In this document: in pieces, positions 39,886-53,400 of the stretch
Numbering within the stretch: position 1 is the stretch's first letter
How the letters are laid out: every line of letters begins with the position of its first letter
Assembly (NCBI GenBank): GCA_008508345.1
Contig: QNGE01001254.1
Coordinates: 116,085 to 180,084 of the forward strand
Direction: 5' to 3'
DNA: 64,000 bases
DNA from: Paragonimus westermani
Lineage: Eukaryota > Platyhelminthes > Trematoda > Plagiorchiida > Troglotrematidae
Made by a program: the position numbers and the translations under genes
Notes under the pieces: generated by a model
Databases searched by the model: none
The model's input: only the letters and a program-made list of their open reading frames with translations
What the model was told of the DNA's origin: nothing

Positions 39886-42800
39886 CACCGTTTTTGTTTG
39901 CCCAACAGACGGAAGTCTAATATGCCCGTAAGCACATGTAAAACAATATAATGAATTTGCCAGATTGTTGCTTGACATGTTCGTCAAAACCTTGAGTGGT
40001 CGTACTTAAGAAGACAAGCTTGATCTGATCCCATGCAATGCTCAGTTAGACATAGGGACAGACACCGTGTCCACTATCAGTGTCACTTCTCAGTTTATAA
40101 ACTTACGTACCACTGCACATAACTGTCATTTTTATGTACACGTTTACTCTATCTAAACCCATAAATCGTCTAGCCCTGAAAGTTCACGTAAGACGCTAGT
40201 CATCAGTTCACTTGCAAAACCTTGAAAAATAGACACTCATCCTTGGGCAGCGTAATCGAGCTACTTTTAATCGCGCTCATAACTAAAATTGGGTGAACTA
40301 CCAGTACAATTTCGTAAGAGCCGAGACATTAAGAAACTTAATTTTGGTGATGAGCACCACTTGAAAAATAATTCTACTATTCAGTTCTATCCATTCAAAT
40401 CTCCCCGTAACCTCTGAGAATAAAAACAAGGACTGCTCATTTTACCTGAATGTTTTTGCGGAAAGCTAAAAACGTGTTCAAATTCAAAACTACCAACACA
40501 AAACTTATTGCCCCACAAACCATCTCTTACCGACAATTCCTTGAAGCCACTGTTTGGAAAGCGGGACACAAGAACTCCATAGAAATTTTCGTTACAATGT
40601 CCAGATAAATTGTTTGAACTTCTGGTCAACATATTAATGAAAGTGGTTTTATAGGTTCAACCCTCATGAATGAGACAGGTTTCGCGGTATAAAACATAAA
40701 TCGTCGATCAAGCAGCTTGGAGTTGACACAAAAAATGGCACGGACTTTGCCGCCCACCAGCCATACGTCTACGTAAATGCCTTCGCTTTTCACCATTGAC
40801 TGCTTAGATGATCTGTGTGGTCAACCATTTATTTCGTGACTGACTAAATTTTAAACAAACCTTGACTAATGAGGCATCACATTCGGAGTATTAAACACGG
40901 TTGGACAAAAGTGAACGACACAATTAGCAGGAATTCACACGGACATGGATAACGCTCACTCTGCAAACTAACAGAATCCTGTCCAAGGCTTTGCCGATCA
41001 CTGGAAGCGTTAGTCTAAAAACTACACAGTAGTGAACAGGACTCGATTTCCGTGTTTGACCATGAGGTAATTATTATGCAACAGGTGTGAAAACGGTAAC
41101 CAGGATGAGTAGGAAAATTGAGCGATGATATTATGGGCTGCTTGTCTACTGACAGTCACACCACGTTAGTGTCTGAGTGCGCAATCCTGACCCCTGCGCT
41201 CCACAGAATTTCGTACGGACACTCACCCCCTTTGGCCTACAGTCTATCAAATTCACAAATTGGGACAATTATTGCGTAACTGCCAGCCTATTTCCTCACA
41301 CGTCCTGATTACTGTGTTCACGTTTACTGTGTTGTAACTGACCTGCTGATCAAACGCAGAGACACGATTTCTTTTGGCTACCAACATCAAGAATATAAGT
41401 TCCTGCAGTAGGTCTCCATAAGTCGGAACATTACTGGTGCGATTCGAAAGGTCTAACTTACTCCTCTCATTTGACTAATTTACACCTAATATATGACTGA
41501 GTTGCCGTTAAAATGCGTCTTGGTAATATCCATGTGACCACTCAATCGCATATCGCTAGCTACCTAGTAGTGTAAATCCTCTTATTTCGTGTAGCGAACT
41601 GATGATTCATTCATCCATATTCCAATTTCCATTCGAACACCACACTATGATTGTTAACGGGTGACTCAACAGGCTAAATGAAATTGTGCTGGATGGGATA
41701 AAACGGTGGTTGGTTGGCTGAGAGATACAACTTGCGTCCATCTATGAGAAGTAAGCAGTAGTAAAAAATTGTTTTGTCTATTCTAGGTAAATGGATAAAT
41801 AACCAGTGCACACGTACATACTTAGGGAGTTGTAACGGGAGCAATGCCCTTCATGCGTCAAGTCCGAGCTGCCAAACTGGTGCCAACTGTTTTCGCACAT
41901 TAACATCGTCAGAACAAAAACAGGTACACCTAACCTGGAATCATTATGAAGGGTAACATGGACTATCAAGGTAGATTAACAGTACAACAGAAAGCGCATT
42001 TATACAGGTGGTCAATTCGGTGGTGAAATAAGCTATTTTTACGGAAGGCAATCATTCACAAATTTTATAAAATGATCAAGCTGGACAATGGTTTAGAAAT
42101 AAAAACGATAACGGCCAGATCATTAGTAACAAGGTGTCCTGGACAAGAAATCATTGAGGGAAATCTTTTCGTTAGGGGATAAATGACATACGGGAATCTG
42201 CAACAGAAATAGCAGCAAAACGAACAAAGCCGGAGGGAATTGTAGGCACCAGTTAAATGGAGATTTCCTTACATTTTGGAACAGAGTTCCGGCCTGAAAC
42301 TTCAAGCATACCATTGGTATTGTTTGTACAAGGAGAGCAAAATTGTATTCGCTTTACTATTGGATCTCTCGTTACACTGATGCACTGACATAGATATAAA
42401 ATTATAAAGCAGAGAGAAGAATCGAAAAATGGTTTTCAAGTTTTGAAACGACTAAACAGCTCAGCGGACGGAAGCACGGTCAGTATTTGTTGTCCATAAG
42501 ATTAGCGAACGCTGTGTAGGCTTTGGACAAACAAATGAAGGACGTGGAAAACAATGATTTTGCAGTGTTTCAAACAATACGGCAGTCAGCATGTGACGAA
42601 CTGCTGCTACATTTAGGACCGCCGGCCTGTTACCACAGTCTTGTACCTCAGTTTACAACAAGTCTACCTAAGGTGGGTGAACAGGCAAAGAAGAGAGACC
42701 GATGAGATAGCAAATCGTTCGATGTCTGCAACCAGAATTGAACTTGGGGGTATAGATACGGCTTGCGTTGAATTGCATATATTAGCTGCAAAGTCTTTGA

Positions 42801-45234
42801 CAATAGGAACGGAGATGTGAGAGTTAGAAGACAGCAACCGTAATGAGAAAACCAAGCGAGTGGGAAGGGCCGTGGAAGAATTGCAAGCTAACACAGAACA
42901 GGACAGGTCAAAGACAAAGGACAAGGACCGAGCTCAGAAAACTTTTGGTTCGTTTTACGGGTTGGGAAAGTTGTCTCCTTGTTGTTCTTGATTTCCATTC
43001 ATATCACACGGTCATTGGATGTCCGAAGAATAGAGATACAGATCAGAGAAAACCAAAATACTACAATGACAAGCACCGGGACTATGTAGCCGAGCAACAG
43101 CAGATTTGTTGCGTAACCGGTACCGCCAAACACTTTTAACGTAGATGCGGTAGCAGAGCAATAGTCTAGGCGCACTGTTCCATATATTTAAAATTCAGAC
43201 AAGCAGAGCCAATCTGCGCCACCAGAGCTGGTAATCAATAGTAAGAAAAAACAGTAATAAAAAGTAATCTGCTAGATTGACTGGATGTAAACGTGAACCT
43301 GAAGAGTGAAATTCGCGGTAATTCGAAGTTCTGGACCGGGAAACTGAAACTGCAGTATTTATTAGGTGAAATTCTACCAGGTTTCCAGAATAATGGCCGG
43401 TTTAGACAATTACGTAGAACGCAGTTGAATATGGCTTTTAATAACACGTTATTTGTATGCTTTTCAGTACCGATGATTATCACGAAATTTTTAAATGAAT
43501 CAAAATCTCGATAAGTCCGAGTGCAGGATGATGACCAACACACAAAAGGTTAGCAATCAAGCTGATTCCAGAAATGGGAAGCACCTAAAGAAAGCACTAG
43601 TAATTAAAGTCTCGCAGCGGACAAGCAGTCCACTTTCGTCAACGATATTTTTGGCCAGAAAGGTACATAAAGCTATCGATTTTGTGTCGACCTCGGAATG
43701 TTAGATCGGGTGACATTCCATTATACGTTCTCGGTGCTACAAACAGAGTACATGTTACACTACTTGAAGGGGCTAGAGCAGAGTCACTCACAATTCTACA
43801 TTCTGGCCTGTGGCATTTACCGTTACATGTAAAAGGAGCAATATATGAATTCCTTAGAATATCGTTCTATGCTCGTAACGTTCCAATCACTTTTAGACAT
43901 CTCCACTAGTCATTCTAAAAGACCAGAATAGATAGAAGATGCATGGAATAAGGTTGTGATATTCTCCAATGAATTGCAGCGGAATGCAATAAAGGTTAAC
44001 TTCTGTGCCGCAATGAATCAGTGAAACCAGCATAAAGTTCAGTGAAAAATGAGTGAAAAATGAGTTAGCTGAAACGTATCGTACGTTTGGTCTACACAGT
44101 CAGGTTTGAAAAGATCCAGACTTTGGGGACGAAATAGAAGACTATCGAAAAATTGCTAATCCTAAAATCAAGGTGTTAACCGAAGTTCTAGCTAGTAATG
44201 GCCGATCCCACCTAAACATTCATACCAGGATTCTATCAAAAAAGCACATGATTTTCCGACTGTTCATAAAAGAAAATGGTTCGTTTTGGATTGAAAATAT
44301 GGGAACTGGCTTAATTAACTCAGACAGGATGGGGGTCATCAGTCCGTGATATCTCATGATCGCAGCTGAGAAAATAATGGGAAACCAGGCACACTAGCAC
44401 AACAAATTAGGATAAATGTACTTCTAGTCGAAGCCATACCCGTGGAAGGATTAACAGTTGTTGAGAAAGAAACAAATGCAGGACAATCGAATGCTGAATG
44501 TCAGTTCATGAGAAGTATGTGAACATTTGACTGCAAACTGCCAAACTAAAAGTAACGTGGAGAGATGTATGGGTGGTACGCACTTGGTACAAACTTCAAC
44601 TGCAAAACAATCATCTCATCTTCAGTATAGGGATGCGAAACTGGTTATGACTCATGTGGATGTTATTTTTCTGATCAAAGAGAACAAGCGCGCAATTCGA
44701 TCTGAACACGTTAGTGTTCATATGGACCTAAGGAACGTGTTTCACCAACTACAACGGAAAGTGTGCTAGCTCAAAACATCAAAAGCGGTGTCCGATTTCA
44801 GTTGGACATGTTCAGCTTGCCAAAAAAATCCATAACCAACAATACATTCACCAATACACTCTGTCACAATACAATAGGCTGCATATGCATGAAAAACAGA
44901 TCATTTTGACCGATTCCAAAAAAGCTGAAGAGAAAGGATCCATATAATGGAACCACCAACTATCTCTTGCACCCAAACAAGCGAACGAAACGATTGTGTT
45001 GGAAAAATCCCATAAGATCAGAAGTAACGATATGACGAACAATTGGTTTCGATAATTCTTTCTCAAGTCAATACAATCACATAGGTTTTCATCAAGGCGT
45101 CATAAGACAAACCGCATAAACAGAGGCTGACTGTTAACGAATGACAGTGACTACTACTAAACTTCACACGATAATTGGTTCTGCCCAGATCGGACGTTGA
45201 CTGGTTGTTGTGTCACACGGTCAAGGTCAAACGT
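39886..45234. other. Gene-poor stretch of about 5.3 kb
   Basis: No gene was recognised. A plus-strand frame from about 42,671 to 42,960, broken once by a stop at about 42,818, is rich in Arg, Glu, Lys and Gln (ELEDSNRNEKTKRVGRAVEE) and looks coiled-coil-like, as in ORF1 of some LINEs, but no family match can be made. Frames at 43,235-43,704 and 44,527-44,769 are unassigned. Confidence 0.5.
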
Positions 45235-45609
45235 TTGTGTGTGGTTAGACTGGGTGTGATTGATCTGTGGCCACGGAAGTTGCAGGGACTGAACAAACTT
45301 CTTTTGAGAGCACAGATTAGGTTTGAGTAATCTGATTGCAATCGATTCGGCAGTTGCCAGAATACGCTAACGGACTGCTTTTGGTTGAGCGTTGGCCACT
45401 CTGTAGATAACCCGGAATGCTTTGTTAACGTCTATGCGGTGGTTGGTGTCAGCTAGATGCGCAACAATGGCGCTGGTAATTGATTTACGGCCATCGGTTC
45501 CGATCCAAGCCGGACGATGTTCTTTGATCCTTTTTGACAAGCGCCTAGTCGTACGACCAACATATTCTGCAGTACAACAGCAGCATGAAAATGAATACAC
45601 GTGTGACAC
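45235..45609 (-). pseudogene. Penelope-type GIY-YIG endonuclease fragment
   Basis: Minus-strand frame: HVYSFSCCCCTAEYVGRTTR, then RLSKRIKEHRPAW, then AIVAHLADTNHRIDVNKAF and RVIYRV. After one in-frame stop near 45,368 it continues RILATAESIAIRLLKPNLCS and ends with SLQLPWP. VYS and EYVG are the GIY and YIG positions, followed by the conserved R and the E-H helix; AESIAIRLLKP is the catalytic-glutamate helix of Penelope endonucleases. No reverse transcriptase is found next to it, so it is an isolated 3' fragment of a different, better preserved Penelope copy than that at 37.5-39.5 kb. Confidence 0.8.
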
Positions 45610-45699
45610 AACACCCAGTCAACGTCCGATCTGGGCCGAACGGATTAAGTGTGTCTTGTTGAGCAATAACCTGCGTCCCTAATGGACTGCAGCAACAAC

Positions 45700-47715
45700 T
45701 AGGGATAACGGTCTGTGACCGGTGGTTTGAAAAAGCGTTAAAAATGATAGATAAGTTGGTATGAAAATGTTTTTACTAGCCAAGAAGGAACTGGTGGATG
45801 AGGCGGTTCATTCGTGCAATAAAGAAAGATCAGAAAACAAAGGAACTAGCAGGATGAAAGCACCAAGCAAACATCACTTCAAAACGGCGTAAAGCGTGGG
45901 ATTTAAAGTGTTCTTATTGTCTGTTTGTGTAAAACCGGGAAAAGCAGTTATCATTTGAAGAAGGACAACTTACATAGTAATTACCTCTCGAAAAAGAAAG
46001 CGAGTTTCCTGACAACGAAAAAAAACACAAGTATGACGTGTGACATAGCACAGAATATTGTGCACGTTCAGAAGCAGAAAACACTTAAAAATTTGGGATT
46101 ATGGTCGACTGGAGACTTTACGTCCGGTTGAAGGCAATTTCAAAGGACGATTATATATGCCAGTTGTCACTGTAAAGAGGTGGATCAGGAGTTTCAAAAC
46201 CACCTGAGACGGTCGCAATCAACAAGTTTGTAATAGACATCTTGTAATCTACCACAGATGAACCAAGTTTACCACATGCGAATCAACTGCAATGGTTAAA
46301 CAAGTGTTTTGTCGTTCAATAAAACACCATTAGTTAGCCAAACCACAAAGCTAATGTTTCACAGAAAGTGCAAGATACTGAGCAAACAAAATCTTCCAAA
46401 TTGCGGGGCCTGGTGGAAAGTAGTTCCCAGAACAAACTACTAAGGGAACGGGCAGAATCGAATAGAAGTGTATGTGAAATGTGGGGGAAAAATTCGATTC
46501 GTTGTGAGCTCCAATTCCGGTTTACATAGGCAACCTTACGACTGGTCTCACGTATATGTATCAAGGGACAATAGTATTGCTCTATGAAATACTTCCCCAA
46601 CAAGTATGCCATGTAATAATGAAGGCCACACGGTACCCCTTCATCCAACTTCGTGTGGTCCTCTCAAAAAGGTAATCGGAGTAGTCCGTTACTTAGCTTT
46701 CTCGTTGCTCAATGGTAAGGATGACTGCTAGATCAGCTGACTTTGTGTTACATTACCCTGTCAGCGGTTTTAGCTATTTCGACGTGCACAATAAGGCACG
46801 TCTACAACCGGGCTGTGATTCTGAGGTGGACCACTGTGTAACATTCCGATGTGAGGCTAATTATTGCCACCGTATTCTAAAGATGAGGCTATGGAAATGA
46901 ATGGCTACTTAGCGAACTTGTAACAAAAATTTGTTGTCATCAGAACGCAGGCGAACATTTCCTCGAAGAAGAAAGGTGTAGTTAGTAGGGGTTATGAGGG
47001 AGATGTGTGTTCCAATTTGACGTTATTAGGGTATTGCAAACAAGACGTTCGTGTGGTTCGAAAATAAGTTCGCTCTAGGCTTCCTAAAGTCCAAGAAAAA
47101 GAAGAGTAGAATGACTGAGAGAATTTTTAAAAATGTCACACAGGGTTGGGCGATCAGATGATTTTGCAAAGGAGCATTCTCTTACGCCTCGGGATAGTTC
47201 TACGGTCAGTATGTAAATTTAGGTCTTGGCACCTTAAAACTGTTTTTCTCTCTTGCTACCAATTACGTCACCAACGGCGCAACTGTCGAATACCAACTCG
47301 ACATGTGTCCTAAAGGGAACTACAGAAGTAGGCTTCTGACTGTGGTGGCAGCTTTTGTGACAGACTGTGAAACCCAAGGTTTCTGTCAGATTTTCACAAC
47401 CACTTTCTTTCCTACCTAACATTAGGTGCACCTTCCAGATGTTCTGGTGTAGGTGAAGAAGTGTTGTAACATTGTTACTGCAGTGATGGTCAATATTTTG
47501 ACTCACAAAATGTGGGATAAGCCAACTGGTCCACAAGTGGTCCCATTCGGAAGGACTGTGGCCGGGATACTGTTGGAATCACCTCTGGGGGAATCAATAA
47601 CCAGTGGGTTTGCAGTGACAGATAACTTAACATCGTTGGCTCCTTTTGTTTGAATTACGGTTTAAAAATAAATAACAGCTGATGAAGATAAGCGGTTTGA
47701 TATATATTTGATAAA
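45700..47715. other. Stretch without recognised genes
   Basis: Frames at 46,334-46,648 (minus), 47,234-47,536 (minus) and 47,453-47,653 (plus) carry no recognisable motif. Upstream parts of the Gypsy element at 48.2 kb might be expected here but none can be recognised. Confidence 0.45.
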
Positions 47716-48032
47716 TTAGAAGAGACCCTATTGTGAAAAATTTGGAATTCGGCTGGACTCAAACCAGCGACAGAAACAACATGCTCAAACGCGGCAAATG
47801 TTCTGCCAACTGAACTACGAAGCCACTCCGGACGCCCAAAAGTTTCACGGATTTGTACCTAATTACCCACCCAACCGACTGTGTCATATGGAATCCACTA
47901 AATGATTCAGCCGATTGACTGCCCAAACAGGATTTTAGATCAGTTCACGCTGGAATCCATCAACGCTACCCATGAGCATTGACAGTGTATCACTGGTGAG
48001 TAGTTTGGCAGATTTGGTTATTTAGAAGAGAC
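47716..48032 (-). repeat. Family C repeat, copy C3, with flanking 11-bp direct repeat
   Basis: The sense strand is minus, with the tRNA-like region at 47,744-47,823, more degenerate than in C1. The body up to about 48,010 matches C1 closely, and the far end reads CTGGTGAGTAGTTTGGCAGA on the plus strand from about 47,993. TTAGAAGAGAC at 47,716-47,726 recurs at 48,022-48,032 and may be a target-site duplication. The last bases of this 11-mer (GAGAC) also belong to the family C consensus at the left side, so true duplication may be shorter. Confidence 0.75.
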
Positions 48033-48244
48033 TAGCTTCTGCTAACCCTACTAACTGTGTTGCAATCCGTGCGTGACAGATTTATTTTCAAAGGTTTTTG
48101 CAACGTCTATTGTTAAAGCTACATGCCAATCCGCCGCCCATTTCAAGCGGGAAGATCCCATATGATATGATCAAAGAGCTGCGGTTTCATTCTACACGAA
48201 ATTACTTGAATCTCAGCCGTCTTGTCGCGAGTAAACAGATGTAC

Positions 48245-49095
48245 TAGCCCGTGTGGACCGCCTTACAAAGTGGTCTGATATTAACACCACAAAACGGCTC
48301 CTCAGCAACTGCTACGACTACGTCCTTGAAATGGTGGATTGTCAACTGCGAATGTGTTCCAACCATTACGATGAGCCGCGGTTTGCACACTGAATGTTCG
48401 ACAACCGAGACAGTAACGAACTTCCCTGGATGGCTCCTCATTTGCAGTAGAGCATACCATCCATCATCGAATGGTTTAGTGAAAAGCCTTCATAGGTAAC
48501 ACAGCACCTCGGTGTCTGCAGCTACTAATACTGGTCGAAGTGAAATCTTTTCTATCTTACTTTTAAGCATTCGGAATGCACTCAAAATGAGGTTCCTGTG
48601 TGTTTTGATCAAACCGATCTGTCTTTACGCTTTGTATCCGTCAGATGTACTGATCTCGTATTCTCCTCCAGTCTTTTCTTTCCTATTTGAATTTTTTTCT
48701 ACTTTGACTAAACATATGAAGCGCACACAGTCTATACCTCTTTGTGAACACAATAGGCAAGTGCAAATTCCCAAGGATTTGTCTACTCTTTCGCATATAA
48801 TCGTTCTTGGCGATGATGCACAAAGTCGCTGACACCGTCTTGATTGGAACCTTTCAGACTACTTATTAGAAACCCCATATATTTTACGGCCGGTCACCAT
48901 GGTCGTCACAACATAGATTCTATTGATCGGTTGAACGTCGCCTATATAGACGATGATATTGCAGCAGCTGTTCTAAAGTCACTTGTGAGAGCTGTCGATT
49001 CTTTATGCCGGAAGTTTCTTCTCCATCACCTGGCTTCGCACGAATCGCAAGCGATCAGGACGTCTTTTGAACTCTGTCACCGGTTCAGTAGGTAA
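48245..49095 (+). pseudogene. Decayed Ty3/Gypsy (CsRn1-like) integrase and C-terminus of Pol
   Basis: In one frame VDRLTKWSD gives the first catalytic-aspartate region of the integrase core. After a frame change SLKWWIVNCECVPTITMSRG corresponds to the W-I-x-x-F-G-V-P-x-x-I-T-T-D-R-G block, with the second catalytic aspartate changed to serine. RAYHPSSNGLVKSLHR then gives the Y-H-P-x-x-N-G-x-V-E-R-x-H-R block, with the catalytic glutamate changed to lysine. Further frames at 48,512-48,832 (LLLSIRNALK, HMKRTQSIPL, QIPKDLSTLSHI) and 48,844-49,095 (EPFRLLIRNPIYFTAGHHG, then SIDRLNVAYIDDDI) match the C-terminal part of Gypsy Pol. At least two frameshifts exist. Neither RT nor LTRs were found. Confidence 0.8.
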
Positions 49096-50387
49096 AATTT
49101 ATTGCATCCCAAATATTTCTGCTGTAAACCTCTCACCTTAGAGAATCTACGAGGCGCAAAAACAGTCGTAAGACGGGAAAGTTAACGAAGGAGAAATCTT
49201 GGACAGAAGTGATTCGTTCAAAAATGTTACACGCTGTTTTCGTACCTAAGTACTTTTCGTCGCTAATATTCACCTTCCAACCACAGCTCAGATGTGTTCT
49301 AAACGGCTGTGGGATGAGAACGTAACTGTTTATCTGTAGTTGCAATTATAAAAACTGACTGCCTTCCCCCTTTTCTTCTTCGTTTTTTCGTGGATTCTGT
49401 ATCCCGCCTCAAAGGCATCACCTTAGGAATTCCATAGTTAATTCTGAATTTACCTAGCAAATTTACTCCACGTCACGATTGTCAGTCCAATCAACACGGC
49501 ACACATAAATGTTTTTGCGCAAAAATGATTGTTTCATAAGTGTAATTAAAGGTATCGATTAGTTGGTTCATTTCAATGCCTTCATCGAAAATTAAAAAAT
49601 GCCGGCTGTATAGATCAAAAGCAGAAATCCATTGATTAAACGTTTGCCAAAAAATGTCCTTTTTTACTCTGTATATGATCGTAGTTAAGCATAAACCACC
49701 AGAATGTTTACCCTGTGAACGCATGCTCATTTTCTCTAACTGTGCCACCGACTCTCGCGACTCATAAAGTCGGTGGCTGAACGCTCTATGTGAGATGGCG
49801 GCTAGTCGAGCTCTGTGGCATGAATGTTGTCGTTGTTTGGCCGCGTTGTCTGTGAAGTGAGTGCATTTAATGACGCGGGACAGTGAAAGCCACAAGGAAG
49901 CCGTCTTGCTGATGACGCCTTACTCTCACTTACAACTCGGTTGTTTGTTTACAAGGTGTAGGCACGTTGATGTTGAATGTTTGAACATAGACGTAATTAT
50001 TTTTAGTAGTTACGCCCCTTTCCGTCCCCTTCTTTTTTCATTCCCTCTTCCTATATAGGGTTTGCTTTTTCTTCATGGTTGTGTGACAGTTGAGCATCAG
50101 TATTGCTGTCTATGATGATGATGATGCGCCATTGAAAACACACAATCGAGATGGACAACACTATTACTGCATTGCCCAGTCAGATGTTGAAGAACAAGAA
50201 AAGTGATGTGGTGCTCCCGATCAAATTCATGAAAACATTAATGCTCCTGGGCAACTCTATAATCTGTTTACATATCGTGAACATCAAATTTTTATTCATT
50301 TGTATCTTCTTAGTTGAACCGGAGAATCTTCGCAATCAACCGTACTTACTTGTTTGCACATATTTTGCATTCGTTTAGTTGGTCCCG

Positions 50388-50438
50388 TGCTTTTGTTGCA
50401 AAGAAACTGGTCACGTGAGCTATCTTTCTCAAAACTGT
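50388..50438 (+). pseudogene. Possible Gag zinc-knuckle remnant
   Basis: The plus strand reads CFCCKETGHVSYLSQNC. This has the C-x2-C-x4-H spacing of retroviral-type zinc knuckles, but the last cysteine comes after seven residues instead of four. It may be a Gag remnant of a Gypsy-type element, or chance. No other Gag sequence surrounds it. Confidence 0.25.
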
Positions 50439-53400
50439 GTCAGAAACCGTGCTTACATCGGATCAGTACATATAGTGAACTTACTAGCTACTTTCGCAGC
50501 GGGTAGATCACAAATGTCATAGCGTTCCCTATCACAAAGAAAGCTGCAACATTCTAATGGTTAACTATCACGTGGACGAAATCGTCTTACAAATTCATTA
50601 ATGTGTAGCGCTTTGTCACAAAACCGAGATTATATGCATCAAATAGCTATTTACATAGGGCTTTCAGAAATGCTATATCCTAGACACCTTAATGACGCTA
50701 AAGGGCCCTTCAGTTCCTACTTTGATCAGTTTGTTTTACCACTAGGTGTGAATGTATTATCTAGCTTTCCAAGTCTACGTGGAGTTTGAATACATATATT
50801 CCTCAGTAAATTCAACAGATGATGGCAGACTCATTATTTCAGATAAAAAGCAATCTGAATCGGTACACCATTACATTTTTCGAGTACGACATCCGCCTGT
50901 TTGGTTCCGGTCCCGTTTTTTTTATTGTAAGTCACCAATAGATAATGGCCAACATAAATTTTAATCACTGTCAGATGCATCTTTTCTGAGTAGTTACTGA
51001 TGTAACGACTGTTACGAGAACCTTCAGATTTTAAACCTTCACTTCATTAAAGAACACTCAGACGCTGCTGGATATGAGACATAAAACACTAGTGACACAC
51101 GTTGCGTTAATGTGACTGCATACAGTAGTGACATCTACATGAATCTCAGTGATATTCTCAACTGGACGTTGACAAAGCCTAAACGAACAATGATCGGTAA
51201 CTGCTCAGTTTGATTACCGCATCTGTCCCGCAGAATTACTCCGAACGTACTTCAGAAGTAAGTCATGCAAGTCCTAGGTCACCACTACCGTGAATGGATA
51301 CAGATTTGTTGCTGGCACACATCATAAAGTTACACAATCAGTATTTCTTTACATTTTCTTTTATTATTTACCCAGCTGATCCAAATATACTAAGACCTGC
51401 TGACTCAAATACATTTGCCCCTCTATATGGTGGGCCAGGTGTTGCTTACAGAGGACAGTAGCATGTTCGCTTCATTTGTTGTCAACTGATGAACGCTTTC
51501 TAGCTTTCCATCCCATATTTTGGTTCACTCCATCAGATGCTGACATTTCTGTGTTGTCCATCACTGTCCCCATTACTGTGTCGTTCAATAACAAATAAAC
51601 GTCCAACCTTTCTTACTCGGTCAACTTGTTCAGTGCACCTTCTTACGTTGAACCAATTCACGTCCTTCCCATTTGCAATTATGTCAATCATTTCAAGATC
51701 GCTTACATCACCGCCCTCCGTTTTGTTTCACTGATGCACTCGTCCATGGAGGGCAACGTGCGTCACTTGTGAATGCTAACCAACGAAGTCTGACTGTGGA
51801 GTGGGTTTTGCGGATGCGAACAGATCAATCGGAAAATAACATGCTACAAAAATAATTGAAGATGAATAATTTTTAAATATTTTGCTTAACATTGAACTAG
51901 ATTAGATAAATTAGAACACGGAGAAAGTAAACCCTTTGTCTTGCAGATCACGAATCCACAACTGTCTTTGTTGGGATTAATCGAGTCGATAAAGTTCGAA
52001 TTAACTTCAAATAGGGCATTTTCGCTTCACAAGATAAAGTTATCGTCTCGTCTACCTTCGTTGTTGTGAACAGTGCAGCATGCAACAGGAAGAGAAAAGA
52101 CAGAGTGTATCCAAAGATATGTTACGTTACACGCAGCGGTACTAGAATTGCCAAAGGATAAGGGTACATAGGTATGACGGTAAAATACAACTGTTCCTCT
52201 TGTTCGACTGGCTTTCCATTGATCCAGGGTCTTCGTACCTCCGGTTAACATAACGGTCAGAAAGGTGAGCCATGGAAATGTGCATGGATTACCACTTCAA
52301 ATTCAATCGGTACGCGCCTACTGATTTCGGAAGCGCTGAAAGGCTGTTTTCTATCCTTGGTTCGACATTTGTTTGCTTCCTGGTGGTCTTGCCCATAATT
52401 CCTGTCTGTATTGGCCAATTTCGGGAGAACTTCAAGTGTAAATGATGATAACAAATGAACCGATGTATTCTACAAATAGAGGAACTTCATCTTTCCGACA
52501 AATCGATAGAAGATTAGTCAAAAATGGACGCGTTTCTGGTCCGCCGAATTTAAGCTGATAAGAAGCAGTGTCTGTTGGTTAGATTACGACTCGATTTACA
52601 CCGCTTTTAAAAAGTTACTTATATTCAGAACTAATCCAAAGTCTTGTTTGAGTTGTACAAACTGTGATGCACCTAAGTCAGTTGATTCCTGATTCCAGTT
52701 TTTCATGAATGATGTTTAGTTAAGCCGATCCATTCCGCTTTTTTTATTCAACCAATTTTTTAAGATAAATGGCTTACTGACTTCACTAGCTACCCCAAAA
52801 AAACTACCTTTTCATAAGCGGTTAAGTAGTAAGCCCCTCAACGAGGGTCACCTTCTACAGCCCAAGTGGGTTTACATGGTGGGTTTCGACAAGTTGTGAA
52901 CGAAAGCTGTATTAGATAAGAACAATCGAAATAGACAGTCTCATGTGCAAAAGTGGATTCTCTGGAAGACACTCCCTAACCCACCACAAACCGTTTGTTG
53001 TAGAGTTCATTATATGGTGATTAACATTTGCTGCAATTTTTGATAATAGTATAATCACAATACAATGATGACGGATCAAACCTCCAGGTGAACAACACCT
53101 ATATACGCATTTATTCTGGTAGAATAAGTAGAAGGTAAGTTAGTTTATTTTAGGTCATTTAGGATATGGAGCTATATAGAATCATGGTTACAGGAGGTCT
53201 GGGATGTTGCATAGTTTTCTAAGTCAAGACGTTGTGCGAACAGTGTTTATTCACAGCAAGAAGCTCAGAACCATCAGGGTGTTATTATAACCACTATGGC
53301 TAACACCGGCCAAATTCGGTCATTCAGGTCCGTCTCACTGACTACCCAGAGAAAAATGTACTCAGCTGTGAGCAGTTTATCACACTTACCTTATGTTATA

